DNA from: CAJCJE01 sp035948315
GTDB taxonomy: Bacteria > Actinomycetota > Actinomycetes > Mycobacteriales > Pseudonocardiaceae
Assembly: GCA_035948315.1 (NCBI GenBank)
Contig: DASZJG010000094.1
Location: 22,885-86,884 of the forward strand
DNA length: 64,000 nucleotides
Reading direction: 5' to 3'
The notes under the pieces are model-generated. The model made no database searches. It was not told the DNA's origin and worked only from the letters and a program-made list of their open reading frames with translations. The position numbers and the translations under genes are program-made. This document shows positions 24,696 through 34,254 of the stretch, piece by piece (position 1 is the stretch's first letter; each line of letters starts with the position of its first letter).

Positions 24696-25847
24696 TCAGC
24701 GGCCGCGTCGGTGGACCAGGTGCGCTCGGTGGTACGCCTCACGATGTGCCTCGGCACTGCTCGCCCAGGTGAACTCCTTGGACCTGGCGTGCGCGGCGGC
24801 GGCGAGTTCGGCGCGGCGGGACGGGTTGTCCAGCAGGTCGGTGAGCGCGGCGGCGATGTCGCCCGCGCCGACGCCGCAGTAGCCGACCGCGTCCCCGCCA
24901 ACCTCCGGAATGGACAGTCGACGGGTGGTCAACACGCAGGTCGCGCAGGCCATGGCCTCCAGCACGGGCAGTCCGAAGCCTTCGCCGAGGCTCGGATAGG
25001 CGACGAGTTCGGCGCCGCCGAGGAAGCCGGCGAGCCAGTCGAACGGGAGGTAGCCGGCCCGGATCACGCGCAGCCGGTGCGGCACGGCGTCCAGGGCGCG
25101 TTCGACCTGGGAGTCCCAGCCGGGCTGGCCGGCGAGCACCAGCGCGGGCGGGCCGGTGCGGCCCTTGGCGGCCTGGGCGAAGCCGCGGATCAGCGCCGGC
25201 ACGTTCTTGCGCGGTTCGAGCGCGCCGAGGAACGCGACATACGGGGTGTCACCGAGGCCGAGGCCGTCCCGGACGTCCATGACCTCGTCCGGGGTCGGCG
25301 GGTGGAACCGGTCGGTGTCCACGCCGTGCGCGACGATCTGGAGGTGCCTCGGGTTGGCGCCGGCGACCCGGACCAGTTCGGTCGCGGTCGCGGTGCTGGG
25401 CACGACGCACAGGTCGGCCCGCCGCAGCGAGGACCTGGTCCAGTAGCGGAAGAACCGGGCCTTGACCGACGAGTGCAGTACGGCGTCGGTGAAGAAGGTC
25501 GCGTCGTGCAGGGTCACCACCGAGGCCGCCGGGTTGGCCAGCGGAGCGGTGTAGTGCGGCGAGTGCACGACGTCCACGCCGAGCCTGCGGATCAGCCACG
25601 GCAGGGTGGTCTGCTCCCAGGTGAGCCGGGCGGTGCGGGTGGCTACGGACTCGGTCGCCGCGACCACGTCGGAGTGCGGCGCGAGCTGTCCGTAGAGATC
25701 GAGATCACGCGGCTGGCAGACCACGGAGAGCCGGGCTCCCTGGGCATCCAGGGCCGTGACCAGCGAATCCACATAGCGACCGACGCCACCGCGGTCGGCA
25801 GGGACCGCAGTGGCGTCGATCAGCACGCTGGGTTCGGCACCAAACAC
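24696..25847 (-). CDS. GT4-type glycosyltransferase (group 1)
   Basis: A 383-residue GT-B enzyme. The N-terminal acceptor domain includes GGVGRYVDSLVTAL, and the C-terminal donor domain has VAFLGALEPRKN, LVLAGQPGW and the EX7E motif in SLGEGFGLPVLEAM (around residue 290). It likely transfers mannose or another hexose from an activated donor during surface-glycan assembly; the sugar cannot be read from sequence. It is followed by wbbL 36 bp downstream and preceded by another GT4 gene 60 bp upstream, probably one transcription unit. Confidence 0.88.
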   Translation of the reverse strand: MFGAEPSVLIDATAVPADRGGVGRYVDSLVTALDAQGARLSVVCQPRDLDLYGQLAPHSDVVAATESVATRTARLTWEQTTLPWLIRRLGVDVVHSPHYTAPLANPAASVVTLHDATFFTDAVLHSSVKARFFRYWTRSSLRRADLCVVPSTATATELVRVAGANPRHLQIVAHGVDTDRFHPPTPDEVMDVRDGLGLGDTPYVAFLGALEPRKNVPALIRGFAQAAKGRTGPPALVLAGQPGWDSQVERALDAVPHRLRVIRAGYLPFDWLAGFLGGAELVAYPSLGEGFGLPVLEAMACATCVLTTRRLSIPEVGGDAVGYCGVGAGDIAAALTDLLDNPSRRAELAAAAHARSKEFTWASSAEAHREAYHRAHLVHRRGR

Positions 25848-25907
25848 GACTAGCAGACTATTACCGCCCGGATCGGTGTCGACCTGGAACGGGCCAACTC
25901 GGCCCGC

Positions 25908-27041
25908 TCAGAGCATGACCCGGCTCGCCTGGTACAGCTCAAGGTGGATGTTCCAGACCGAACGGGCGGTGCTCTCCCAGCTGAACCTGTTCGCCCGCGC
26001 CGCCGCCGCGGCGACGCGCACCTCGGTGCGGGCCGGGTCGGCGAACACGTTGCGCAGCGCGCTGGCCAGCGCGGCCGGGTCGTTGCGCCGGACCATCACG
26101 CCGGTGCCGCCGGCGACCTCGATCAGCGCGGGCGCGTCGGAGTAGACGACCGGGACGCCGACGGCCATGCCTTCCAGCAGCGGCAGCCCGAACCCTTCCG
26201 CGAGGCTCGGCACGACGAGCACCGACGCGGCGCGCAGCACGACGGCGAGTTCGGCGTCGGTGACCCTGCCGAGCACGACGAGCCGTTTGGCGGGCAGACC
26301 GCGGTTGGCGGCGAGCGAGGTGAGGTTGACGCCGCCCCAACCGGGTTGGCCGACCACCACCAGTGGCAGTTCGGGCGCGGTGGGCCGGGCCATCGCCTCG
26401 ATGAGCACGCCGAGTCCCTTGCGCGGCTCGACGGTGCCGATGGCGAGCACGAACGCGTCGGGCAGACCGAGCCTGCGCCGGATGCGGCCCGCGCCGTCCT
26501 CGTCGACCGGATCGCTGAGCGCCTTGGGCACGCCGTGCCCGATCACGTGCACCCGCGCGGTGCCCGGCGCGTGCTGGGTGAGTTCGGCGGCGACCGCGTT
26601 GGTGGGCACCACGATCGCGCTGGAGCGCTCCGCCGCCCGGGAGATCATGGTCCTGTGCCAGGCGACGCCGTGCTTGGTGAGCGTCTCCGGGTGGGTGAAG
26701 GGCACCGTGTCGTGCACGGTGACCACCAGGCTGCGGCCGCGTTTCGGGCCGGGCGGGGCGAGCGGGGTGGTGGCGTGCACGGCGTCGCCGCCGGGCCAGT
26801 AGGGCAAGCCGCGCTGCCAGAGGGCGGCGAGCAGTTTCGGCCCGAACCCGAGCACCTTCGGGCCGTCCACGCCGGGCAGGACGGCAGGCGAGGGGTCGGC
26901 GTGTTTGGCGACCGCGCTGGACACCGTCCACCCGTCCGGGGCATGCGCGGCGAGCGCGGTCAGCAGCTCACGCGTGTACCGGCCGGTGCCGCCCGGCACC
27001 GGCGCCAGCAACTGCTCGGCGAGCACGACAAGCTGGGGCAC
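25908..27041 (-). CDS. GT4-type glycosyltransferase (group 1)
   Basis: A 377-residue GT-B enzyme and probable paralogue of the downstream gene. It has PGGTGRYTRELLTAL at the N-terminus, VTVHDTVPFTHPE, the donor-domain AIGTVEPRKGL and VVVGQPGWGG, and the EX7E motif in SLAEGFGLPLLEGM. Donor and acceptor are unknown. The start is GTG. It is divergent from the next glycosyltransferase gene with only 40 bp between start codons, so the two halves of the cluster are probably driven from a compact shared promoter. Confidence 0.88.
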   Translation of the reverse strand: MPQLVVLAEQLLAPVPGGTGRYTRELLTALAAHAPDGWTVSSAVAKHADPSPAVLPGVDGPKVLGFGPKLLAALWQRGLPYWPGGDAVHATTPLAPPGPKRGRSLVVTVHDTVPFTHPETLTKHGVAWHRTMISRAAERSSAIVVPTNAVAAELTQHAPGTARVHVIGHGVPKALSDPVDEDGAGRIRRRLGLPDAFVLAIGTVEPRKGLGVLIEAMARPTAPELPLVVVGQPGWGGVNLTSLAANRGLPAKRLVVLGRVTDAELAVVLRAASVLVVPSLAEGFGLPLLEGMAVGVPVVYSDAPALIEVAGGTGVMVRRNDPAALASALRNVFADPARTEVRVAAAAARANRFSWESTARSVWNIHLELYQASRVML

Positions 27042-27081
27042 GTGAGCAAGCCTCGCATGAACACCCCGGTACCGTCAGCAT
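27042..27081. promoter_or_regulatory. 40-bp divergent promoter region between two glycosyltransferase genes
   Basis: Only 40 bases separate the GTG at 27041 (minus) and the GTG at 27082 (plus). On the plus strand TACCGT at 27070-27075 lies six bases before the GTG, compatible with a leaderless start. The minus-strand -10 is weaker. There is no room for two full leaders. Confidence 0.4.
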
Positions 27082-28041
27082 GTGCCAACGGCTCGGGGTG
27101 TTCGCAGCACGATCGTGGTGGTCACCTGGCGAGGCCGTGATCACATCGACGCGTGCCTGGCCGCGTTGGCCGCGCAGTCCCGTGCGCACGAGGTGTTGGT
27201 GCTGGACAACGCGTCCGACGACGGCACCGCCGAGCTGATCGGCGATCAACGGGTGCTGCGACTGTCCGCCAACCGGGGTTACGCGGGCGGCTTGGCGGCG
27301 GCGTTGCCGCAGGTGAAGACGCCGTTCATGGCGTGGCTGAACGACGACGCGGCCCCCCGACCGGGCTGGCTGGCCGCGCTGGAGGACGCGCTGGACGCGA
27401 ATCCGAGGGCGGCGGCGGCGGGCGGTGTGCTGACCGACGCGGACGGCGCGATCTCCTCCGCCGGGGTCGGCCTGACTCGCGACGGGTACGGCGTCGATCT
27501 GCGCGAGCCGACCGAGACGACCTTCGGGTTCTGCGGCGGCAGCGTGCTGCTGCGCCGCAGTGCGCTGCTCGCCGCGGGCGGCGTGCCGGGCGGATTCTTC
27601 TGCTACTACGAGGACACCGACACGGCGTGGCGGCTGCGGTTGGCCGGCTGGCGGATCCTGCTGGTGCCGGGCGCGCGCGCCACCCACCGGCTCGGGGCGA
27701 GCACGAAGCCCGGCTCCTGGCGCTTCCACCGCTGGAACGAGCGCAACCGGCTGCTGACCCTGCTGCGCTGCGCGCCGGTGTGGGTCGCGTTCGGCCAGTT
27801 GGCGCGGTTCCTGGCGATCACGCTGGCGCTGCCGGTGCGCAGGTTACGCGGGGTCGAGGTGCCGGACGCGCTCAACTACACGGTCGGCCTCCGGCTGTTC
27901 GTGTTCGCCGAGGTGCTCGCCCGCTCACCCGCGACGCTGGGAGCCCGGTTCGCGATCGGCAGACGCGCCGAAGTCGCCAGATCGGTCCTCTGGCGGACCT
28001 GGGCCGGACGGATTGTGCAACCAGCCGAACACGGTGCGTGA
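27082..28041 (+). CDS. GT2 family glycosyltransferase
   Basis: A 319-residue GT-A transferase: STIVVVTWRGRDH, VLVLDNASDDGT, MAWLNDDAAPRPG as the acidic metal site, GFCGGSVLLRR and FFCYYEDTDTAWRL. This is the rhamnosyltransferase-like (WbbL-type) branch. A C-terminal segment of about 60 residues is partly hydrophobic and may touch the membrane. The start is GTG, possibly leaderless. It leads a plus-strand run with the dual-domain glycosyltransferase, whose true start lies 85 bp downstream of this stop. Sugar specificity unknown. Confidence 0.87.
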   Translation: MPTARGVRSTIVVVTWRGRDHIDACLAALAAQSRAHEVLVLDNASDDGTAELIGDQRVLRLSANRGYAGGLAAALPQVKTPFMAWLNDDAAPRPGWLAALEDALDANPRAAAAGGVLTDADGAISSAGVGLTRDGYGVDLREPTETTFGFCGGSVLLRRSALLAAGGVPGGFFCYYEDTDTAWRLRLAGWRILLVPGARATHRLGASTKPGSWRFHRWNERNRLLTLLRCAPVWVAFGQLARFLAITLALPVRRLRGVEVPDALNYTVGLRLFVFAEVLARSPATLGARFAIGRRAEVARSVLWRTWAGRIVQPAEHGA

Positions 28042-28126
28042 AAACGCGACCACGGTGCGAACGTCCGAGCCGGATAAGGCAGGCTTAGCCAGTATTCCGA
28101 CGAGTCCGGGTGAGAAGGAGTACTAC

Positions 28127-30649
28127 GTGCCGGAGGTCGTGCACACCCCGACCGTATCGGTGGTCATCGTGAACTACCGGGGCGCCGAGCACACCATCAC
28201 CTGCCTGCGCGCGCTGCGCGACGAGCTGGACTATCCGGCCGAGAGACTCGAACTGATCTGCGTCGACAACGCCTCCGGCGACGACAGCGTGGCCAAGATC
28301 AAGGCGGCGGTGCCGAGCGCGAAGGTGATCGAGGCGGGCGCGAACCTGGGTTTCGCCGCAGGCTGCAACCTGGGCGCGAAGTCGGCGTCGGGTGAGGTCG
28401 TCGCGTTGCTGAACAACGACGCCCGGCCGCACCGGAGCTGGGTGCGGACCGCGGTCGCGGTGCTGCGCGCCGAGCCGACCGTGGCCGCGGTGGCGAGCAA
28501 GGTGCTGGACTGGGACGGACAGGTCGTCGACTTCGTGGACGGCGGGCTGACCTGGTTCGGCATGGGCTACAAGCGCTTCGCCGGCAAGCCGATCGAGGCG
28601 ATGCGGCCGGAGGATCATCTGGCCCCGCGCGACGTGCTGTTCGCGACCGGGTCCGCGATGTTCGTGCGGGCCGAGGTGTTCGCCGAGGTCGGCGGGTTCG
28701 ACGAGAGCTTCTTCATGTTCTACGAGGACGTCGACCTCGGCTGGCGGCTGAACCTACGCGGCTGGCGGGTGCGCTACGAGCCGTCCTCGATCGCCTACCA
28801 CCGGCACCACGCCTCAATGTCCACAGTGGATGGCAAGGACCAGGCCCGCGAGCTGTTCCTGTTGGAACGCAACGCCTTGGCCAGCCTCTACAAGAACCTC
28901 TCCGATCAGACTCTGGCCACCGTGCTGCCGGCCGCGATGGCGCTGTCGGTGCGGCGCGCGACCGCGCGCGGCAACATCGACGCGACGCAACTGGAGATCA
29001 CCCGGCGCACCGACGGTCCGGAGTCGACGGACGTGACCATCCCGCGCACCACGCTGGCCGGGATGCTGGCCATCGACCAGTTCGTGGAACTGCTCCCCCG
29101 CCTGGCCAAGGCCCGCGCGGTCGAGCAAGCGGCGCGCGTGCGCACCGACGCGGACCTGGTTTCGTTGATGCGCAAGGCGATCGAGCCCGCGTACCCGCTG
29201 CCGCGCTACCTCGCCGCGCACGAGATCCTGTTGGACGCCTTCGGCATCGAGGAGGTGTTCGGCAGGCCGCGCAAGGTGCTGGTACTGACCGGCGACGCGA
29301 TCGCGGAACGCATGGCGGGCCCGGCGATCCGCGCCTGGCACATGTCCGACGTGCTCGCGGCCGAGCACCAAGTGCGGCTGGTCACCATCAACCCGCACTG
29401 GGAGCAGCTGGACGCGCCGTTCGAGCTGGTCGGCTGCGCCCGTCGCGACCTTGGCAAGCACGTGGCCTGGGCGGACATCGTGGTGTTGCAGGGGCACGCG
29501 CTGGAGATGGTGCCGGAGCTGAAGTCGCCGGACTCGACCAAGCTGGTCGTCTGCGACATGTACGACCCGATGCACCTGGAACTGCTGGAGCAGGGCAAGT
29601 CGGCGGCCGACGACGAGCGCGAGGACGACCTCAAGGCGATCACCCGGGTGATCAACGAGCAGCTCAGGCGCGGCGACTTCTTCCTGTGCGCGTCCGATCG
29701 GCAGCGCTACTTCTGGCTCGGTCACCTGGCCGGCCTCGGCAGGCTGACGCCGACCCTCTACGACGCCGACCCGACCTCCCGCTCACTGCTGTCCGTGGTG
29801 CCGTTCGGCCTGTCCAGCAAGCCGCCGGAGCGGACCGGGCCGGGCATCAGAGGCCGGATCGAGGGCATCGACGGCACTGACCGGGTGGTGCTCTGGGCGG
29901 GCGGCGTGTACAGCTGGTTCGACCCGCTGACGCTGGTCAGCGCGATGAGCGAGCTGCGGCAGAACCGGCCCGGCGCCAAGCTCGTGTTCCTGGGCATGCG
30001 CCACCCGAACCCGGAAGTGCCGGAGATGGACATCGGCATGCGCACCAGGGCGCTGGCCGAGCGGCTCGGGCTGGCCGGCAGCACGGTGTTCTTCAACGAG
30101 GGCTGGGTGCCCTACCAGGAACGGCAGAACTGGCTGCTTGACGCCGACTGCGGCGTGACGACGCACTTCGAGCACGTGGAGACCACGTTCGCGTTCCGCA
30201 CCAGAGTGCTCGACTACCTCTGGGCCGGCCTGCCGATCGTCACCACCGACGGCGACTCCTTCGCCGATCTGGTGCGCCGGGAAGGGCTGGGTGTGGTGGT
30301 GCCGCCGGAGAACCCACACGCGCTGGCCTACGCGCTGGACCGCGTCCTGTACGACACCGACTTCGCGGCGGCCTGCCGGGAGCGGATCGCGCGGGTGCGC
30401 GAGGAGTTCACCTGGGAGCGTGCGCTCGCGCCGCTCGTCGAGTACTGCCGCAACCCGCACCAGGCCGCGGATCGGTTGCCGGGCAACGGTCCACTGGTGC
30501 GCAAGGCACCGGTGCGCGGCGGCCAGGTGCTGCGCCGCGACCTGGACCTGATCCGGTCCTACTTCGCCGATGGCGGCCCGACCGAGGTGGCCCGCAGGGC
30601 GCTCGGCCGAGTTCGCCGACTTGCCGCTGGGCGAGGCGATGGCGAGTAA
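28127..30649 (+). CDS. Dual-domain glycosyltransferase (GT2 + GT-B)
   Basis: An 840-residue fusion of two transferases. Residues 1-270 are GT2: TVSVVIVNYRGAE, CVDNASGDDS, LLNNDARPH and FFMFYEDVDLGWRL. A linker of about 110 residues leads to a GT-B half (about 390-800) with KVLVLTGDAIAERMAGPAIR, VVLWAGGVYSWFDPL, LVFLGMRHPNPE and the donor-site segment DYLWAGLPIVTTDGD. Such fusions build two successive linkages of one glycan. GTG at 28127 is chosen for its AAGGAG six bases upstream; the longer frame would overlap the previous gene. The stop overlaps the next gene by 11 bp. Confidence 0.87.
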   Translation: MPEVVHTPTVSVVIVNYRGAEHTITCLRALRDELDYPAERLELICVDNASGDDSVAKIKAAVPSAKVIEAGANLGFAAGCNLGAKSASGEVVALLNNDARPHRSWVRTAVAVLRAEPTVAAVASKVLDWDGQVVDFVDGGLTWFGMGYKRFAGKPIEAMRPEDHLAPRDVLFATGSAMFVRAEVFAEVGGFDESFFMFYEDVDLGWRLNLRGWRVRYEPSSIAYHRHHASMSTVDGKDQARELFLLERNALASLYKNLSDQTLATVLPAAMALSVRRATARGNIDATQLEITRRTDGPESTDVTIPRTTLAGMLAIDQFVELLPRLAKARAVEQAARVRTDADLVSLMRKAIEPAYPLPRYLAAHEILLDAFGIEEVFGRPRKVLVLTGDAIAERMAGPAIRAWHMSDVLAAEHQVRLVTINPHWEQLDAPFELVGCARRDLGKHVAWADIVVLQGHALEMVPELKSPDSTKLVVCDMYDPMHLELLEQGKSAADDEREDDLKAITRVINEQLRRGDFFLCASDRQRYFWLGHLAGLGRLTPTLYDADPTSRSLLSVVPFGLSSKPPERTGPGIRGRIEGIDGTDRVVLWAGGVYSWFDPLTLVSAMSELRQNRPGAKLVFLGMRHPNPEVPEMDIGMRTRALAERLGLAGSTVFFNEGWVPYQERQNWLLDADCGVTTHFEHVETTFAFRTRVLDYLWAGLPIVTTDGDSFADLVRREGLGVVVPPENPHALAYALDRVLYDTDFAAACRERIARVREEFTWERALAPLVEYCRNPHQAADRLPGNGPLVRKAPVRGGQVLRRDLDLIRSYFADGGPTEVARRALGRVRRLAAGRGDGE

Positions 30650-31727
30650 GCAAGTCCTGCGGGTCCTGCTCGACGGCACTCCCCTGCTCGGCCAGCGCAC
30701 CGGTGTCGGCCGCTACACCGCCGCACTGGCAGAAGAACTGGCCTCGACGTCCGAAGTGGACATCCGTGCGGTCGCGTTCACGCTGCGCGGCTGGCACGCC
30801 CTGCGATCCGTGCTGCCGCACGGGGTCCGGGCGCGCGGCCTGCCGTGTTCCGCACGGGCGCTGCGGAAAATGTGGGTACGGACGTCGTTCCCGCCGGTCG
30901 AGCTGATCGCCGGGTTCTCGGATGTGGTGCACGGCACCAACTTCGTGCTGCCGGTCGCGGCGCGCGCGGGCGGCGTGCTGACCATCCACGATCTCGCGTT
31001 CTTCGACGCGCCCAACGAACTCGCGCCCAGCGACTACGAACTGCCGCTGTTGGTGCGCCGCTCGGTCGAGCGCGCCCGGGTCATCTGCACGCCGACCGAG
31101 GCGGTGGCCGCGAAGGTGCGCGAACGGTTCGACGTGCCCGAGGAGAAGATCGTGGTCACCCCGCTCGGGGTCGACCCGGCCTGGTTCGCCGCGCGCGGCC
31201 CCACCGACGACCTGCGTGCCCGACTCGGCCTGCCCAGCGAGTACGTGCTGTTCGTCGGCGCGGACGGCCCGCGCAAGGGGCTTGAGGTGCTGCGCAGGGC
31301 GCACGCGAGCGCGCCGAGCCTGCCGCCGCTGGTGCTCACCGGCCCCGGTCCGGTCGACACGGCGGGCCGGGTGGTGCGCACCGGCTACCTGCCCGAGATC
31401 GAGCTGCGCAGCGTGGTCGCGGGCGCCGCGGCCGTGGTGCTGCCCTCCCGGGACGAGGGCTTCGGCCTGCCGGTGCTGGAGGCGTTGGCCTGCAACGTGC
31501 CGGTGGTCTGCTCGGACCTGCCCGCGCTGCGCGAGGTCGCGGGCGGCCAGGCGACGCTGGTGCCCTACGGCGACGTGGACGCGCTCGCCGCCGCGCTGGT
31601 GGCCGCGCTCGCCGATCCGCCGTCGTCGAGCGTGCTGGCCGCGCGCCGCACGCACGCGGCCGAGTTCACCTGGCGCCGCTGCGCGGAACGGACCGTGCAG
31701 GCGTACCGGATCGCCGCTAGCCGGTGA
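30639..31727 (+). CDS. GT4-type glycosyltransferase (group 1)
   Basis: A 362-residue GT-B enzyme with LLDGTPLLGQRTGVGRYTAAL at the start, LTIHDLAFFDAPNE, VVTPLGVDPAWF, LFVGADGPRKGLEVL and the EX7E motif SRDEGFGLPVLEALA. It is related to the two minus-strand GT4 proteins of the cluster. ATG at 30639 is chosen because it begins just inside the end of the previous gene (11-bp overlap), consistent with translational coupling; a longer frame lies inside that gene. Its stop overlaps the convergent rmlD stop by 11 bp. Confidence 0.87.
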   Translation: MASKQVLRVLLDGTPLLGQRTGVGRYTAALAEELASTSEVDIRAVAFTLRGWHALRSVLPHGVRARGLPCSARALRKMWVRTSFPPVELIAGFSDVVHGTNFVLPVAARAGGVLTIHDLAFFDAPNELAPSDYELPLLVRRSVERARVICTPTEAVAAKVRERFDVPEEKIVVTPLGVDPAWFAARGPTDDLRARLGLPSEYVLFVGADGPRKGLEVLRRAHASAPSLPPLVLTGPGPVDTAGRVVRTGYLPEIELRSVVAGAAAVVLPSRDEGFGLPVLEALACNVPVVCSDLPALREVAGGQATLVPYGDVDALAAALVAALADPPSSSVLAARRTHAAEFTWRRCAERTVQAYRIAASR

Positions 31728-32661
31728 CCAGGATGTCCTTGTGGTCGGCCACGAACGTGGTCAGCGCGGTGCGCCAGTCCGGCATCGGGGTCAGTCCTGC
31801 GTCCAGCCACGCGGCGGCGGAGAGCACCGAGTAGGCGGGCCGGGGCGCCGGCGTCGGGTAGTCGGCCGTGGTGCACGGGTTGACCCGGTCCGGGTCGGCG
31901 CCGATCTCGGCGAACACCGCCTTGGCAAAGCCGCACCAGGTGGTCTCGCCGCCGCCCGTGCAGTGCAGCACCCGCCGCGCCGGTCCCTGCCCGCGCGCCG
32001 CGCGCCCGGCGAGTTCGAGCAGTGCGTGGGCAAGGTGCGCGGACCAGGTCGGCGCGCCCCGCTGATCATCCACAACGGACAGTGTATCGCGCTGTTTTTC
32101 CAGTCGTGCCATGGTTTTCGCGAAGTTCTTGCCGGTCGCGCCGTACACCCAGGAGGTACGCACGATCCAGGCGTCCGCACCGGCCGCGAGCACGGCATGT
32201 TCGCCGGCGAGTTTCGTACGCCCATACACCGAACGCGGCCCGGTCGGCGCGTCCGGTTCATAGGGCGCGCTCGCCTCGCCCGCGAACACGTAGTCGGTCG
32301 ACACGTGCAGCAGTGGCACGTCGAGCCGCGCGCACGCCTCGGCGAGCAGGCCCGGCGCAAGGGAGTTCACCGCGGTCGCGCCATCCACATCGGACTCGGC
32401 GGCATCGACGGCCGTGTACGCGGCCGCGTTGATCACGACCGGCCGCGCGCCCTCGCCCCTGGCGGTGTCGGCCAATCGAGTGACAGCGGCGCGAACGGCT
32501 GCGACGTCGGTCACATCGAGTTCGGCCGACCCCGGAGCGTGCACGCTCGCATACCGGTCGGCGGATGCGGCCAGATCACTGCCCAACTGGCCGTGACCAC
32601 CGGGAATCAGCAGCGCCAACGCGGTCCGGCCGGCCGTACCCGCGCCCCGCTCGACCTCCAT
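31717..32661 (-). CDS. rmlD: dTDP-4-dehydrorhamnose reductase
   Basis: A 314-residue SDR enzyme making the last step to dTDP-L-rhamnose with NADPH. The cofactor loop is IPGGHGQLGSDLA, VINAAAYTAVDAAE is highly diagnostic, and the catalytic Thr and Tyr-x3-Lys lie in STDYVFAG and VYGRTKLAGE. Placement beside wbbL-type transferases and LCP proteins matches Rv3266c and supplies the donor for WbbL. The ATG at 32659-32661 fits family length; the longer open frame upstream runs antisense through the LCP gene. It is divergent from the LCP gene over 148 bp. Confidence 0.93.
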   Translation of the reverse strand: MEVERGAGTAGRTALALLIPGGHGQLGSDLAASADRYASVHAPGSAELDVTDVAAVRAAVTRLADTARGEGARPVVINAAAYTAVDAAESDVDGATAVNSLAPGLLAEACARLDVPLLHVSTDYVFAGEASAPYEPDAPTGPRSVYGRTKLAGEHAVLAAGADAWIVRTSWVYGATGKNFAKTMARLEKQRDTLSVVDDQRGAPTWSAHLAHALLELAGRAARGQGPARRVLHCTGGGETTWCGFAKAVFAEIGADPDRVNPCTTADYPTPAPRPAYSVLSAAAWLDAGLTPMPDWRTALTTFVADHKDILVTG

Positions 32662-32809
32662 GGTCACGAACCACCTTCCACCGATCGAAGAATTTTGCAA
32701 GATTTTCGCACGACGATGCAACGAACCCTGCCAGTCGAACGTATTACAGACAGGGGTAGTGGACCCGGGCGCCTTCGCGGCCGTCCGGGCACGAACGAGG
32801 GAGCTTGGG

Positions 32810-34168
32810 GTGAACGGGGACACCGGAGCAGGCGACGGGGCAACACCCGTCGACCCGGACCCCGTCGGAACAGCACAAACAGCCGAGGAAGCGCCCACCC
32901 GGGTCACTGGTCCGGCTCGGCGTTCGCTCGGCACGCGACTGTTCTTCGGAGTCGGCCGCACGGTGATCGCACTGTGCTCCATCGCGGTACTGGTGGCGAC
33001 CTGGTACGCGTGGACGAACATCCACAACCTCAACAACAACATCGCGCGCACCAACGTGCTCGGCAACAACGCGCTCGGCGCGGTCGCGCCCCAGGCCGAC
33101 GGATCCGGCGCCCCGGTGGCGCCGTTGAACAGCGCGGTCAACATCCTCGTCGTCGGCATGGACAGCCGCACCGATCCGCAGGGAAACCCGTTGCCGGCCA
33201 ACGAGTTGGCCATGCTCAGCGCGGGCCCGAACGACGGCGAACTCAACACCGACACGATGATCCTCATCCACATCCCGGCCGGCGGACAGCGGGCGGTCGC
33301 CATCTCCTTCCCGCGCGATTCCTACGTGCAACTGGCCGGCGGCTACGGGACGAACCGGCTCAACTCGGCCTTCGCTTACGCGCACAACGCCAAGGCCGGC
33401 CAACTGCGCGCTCAGGGCGACACCAATGCGGCCGACGTCGAACGCCAGGCCGACGACGCGGGCCGGGCCAACCTGATCGCCACGATGGAGCAGTTGATCG
33501 GCAACACCGTGCAGATCAACGAATACGCCGAGCTCAACCTGGTCGGCTTCTACAACCTCTCGCAGGCCGTCGGCGGCGTGCAGGTGTGTCTGAAGGCCGC
33601 GACCTACGACAGTGAGACGCACGCGCAGTTCCCGGCCGGCGTGCAGACCCTCTCCGGCGTGCAGGCGCTGGACTTCGTGCGCGAGCGGCACGGACTGGCA
33701 CGAGGCGACCTGGACCGGATCGTCCGGCAGCAGGTGTTCATCGGCTCGCTGGCCAACAAGATCCTCAGCGCGAACACGCTGGCCAGCCCGACCAAGCTGA
33801 CGGCACTGATCCAGGCCGTGCAGGGTTCGGTGGTGCTGAGCAGCGGCTGGGACATCACCACCTTCGCCCAGCAGATGGCCGGTCTGACCAGCGGGAACAT
33901 CCAGTTCGCCACCATCCCCACCGGGAACAACTTCACTACATCGGGTGGTGCCGACGTCACCCAGATCAACCCGAGCCAGGTGCGCCAGTTCGTGTCGTCG
34001 ATGGTCAGCGCCGCGGACAACGGCACGTCGGTGACGCCGACCACCCCGTCCGCCCCGTCCGCCCCGCCAGGCGGCGGAAGTCCCGGCACGCCAACGGCTC
34101 CCACCACTTCGGACCCGAACAGCAGTGCCAGTGTGATCACTGCCAACGGCATTCCCTGCGTGAACTAG
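32810..34168 (+). CDS. LytR-CpsA-Psr (LCP) family cell-wall glycan ligase
   Basis: A 452-residue LCP protein, expected to move lipid-linked glycan onto peptidoglycan at the outer face of the membrane. A short cytoplasmic N-terminus leads to one membrane helix (VIALCSIAVLVATWYAW), then the LCP core: NILVVGMDSRTD, DTMILIHIPAGG, ISFPRDSYV and FVRERHGLARGDLDRIVRQQ with the expected Arg residues. The tail is Pro/Ser/Thr-rich and ends ANGIPCVN. GTG at 32810 has AGGGAG upstream; a GTG at 32759 is an alternative. Orthologous position to Rv3267, which ligates arabinogalactan. Confidence 0.92.
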   Translation: MNGDTGAGDGATPVDPDPVGTAQTAEEAPTRVTGPARRSLGTRLFFGVGRTVIALCSIAVLVATWYAWTNIHNLNNNIARTNVLGNNALGAVAPQADGSGAPVAPLNSAVNILVVGMDSRTDPQGNPLPANELAMLSAGPNDGELNTDTMILIHIPAGGQRAVAISFPRDSYVQLAGGYGTNRLNSAFAYAHNAKAGQLRAQGDTNAADVERQADDAGRANLIATMEQLIGNTVQINEYAELNLVGFYNLSQAVGGVQVCLKAATYDSETHAQFPAGVQTLSGVQALDFVRERHGLARGDLDRIVRQQVFIGSLANKILSANTLASPTKLTALIQAVQGSVVLSSGWDITTFAQQMAGLTSGNIQFATIPTGNNFTTSGGADVTQINPSQVRQFVSSMVSAADNGTSVTPTTPSAPSAPPGGGSPGTPTAPTTSDPNSSASVITANGIPCVN

Positions 34169-34254
34169 CCCTTCACGCCCTCGGCGCCGAACGGCTTTCG
34201 ATAGCCTGAGCTCGGGCCGCACGAGAACGTGCGACGAGGGCAAGGGAGGGTTAC

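Noticed and set aside
28013..28126. Upstream extension of the dual-domain glycosyltransferase
   Set aside because: It overlaps the previous gene and lacks a ribosome site, while GTG at 28127 has AAGGAG at good spacing.
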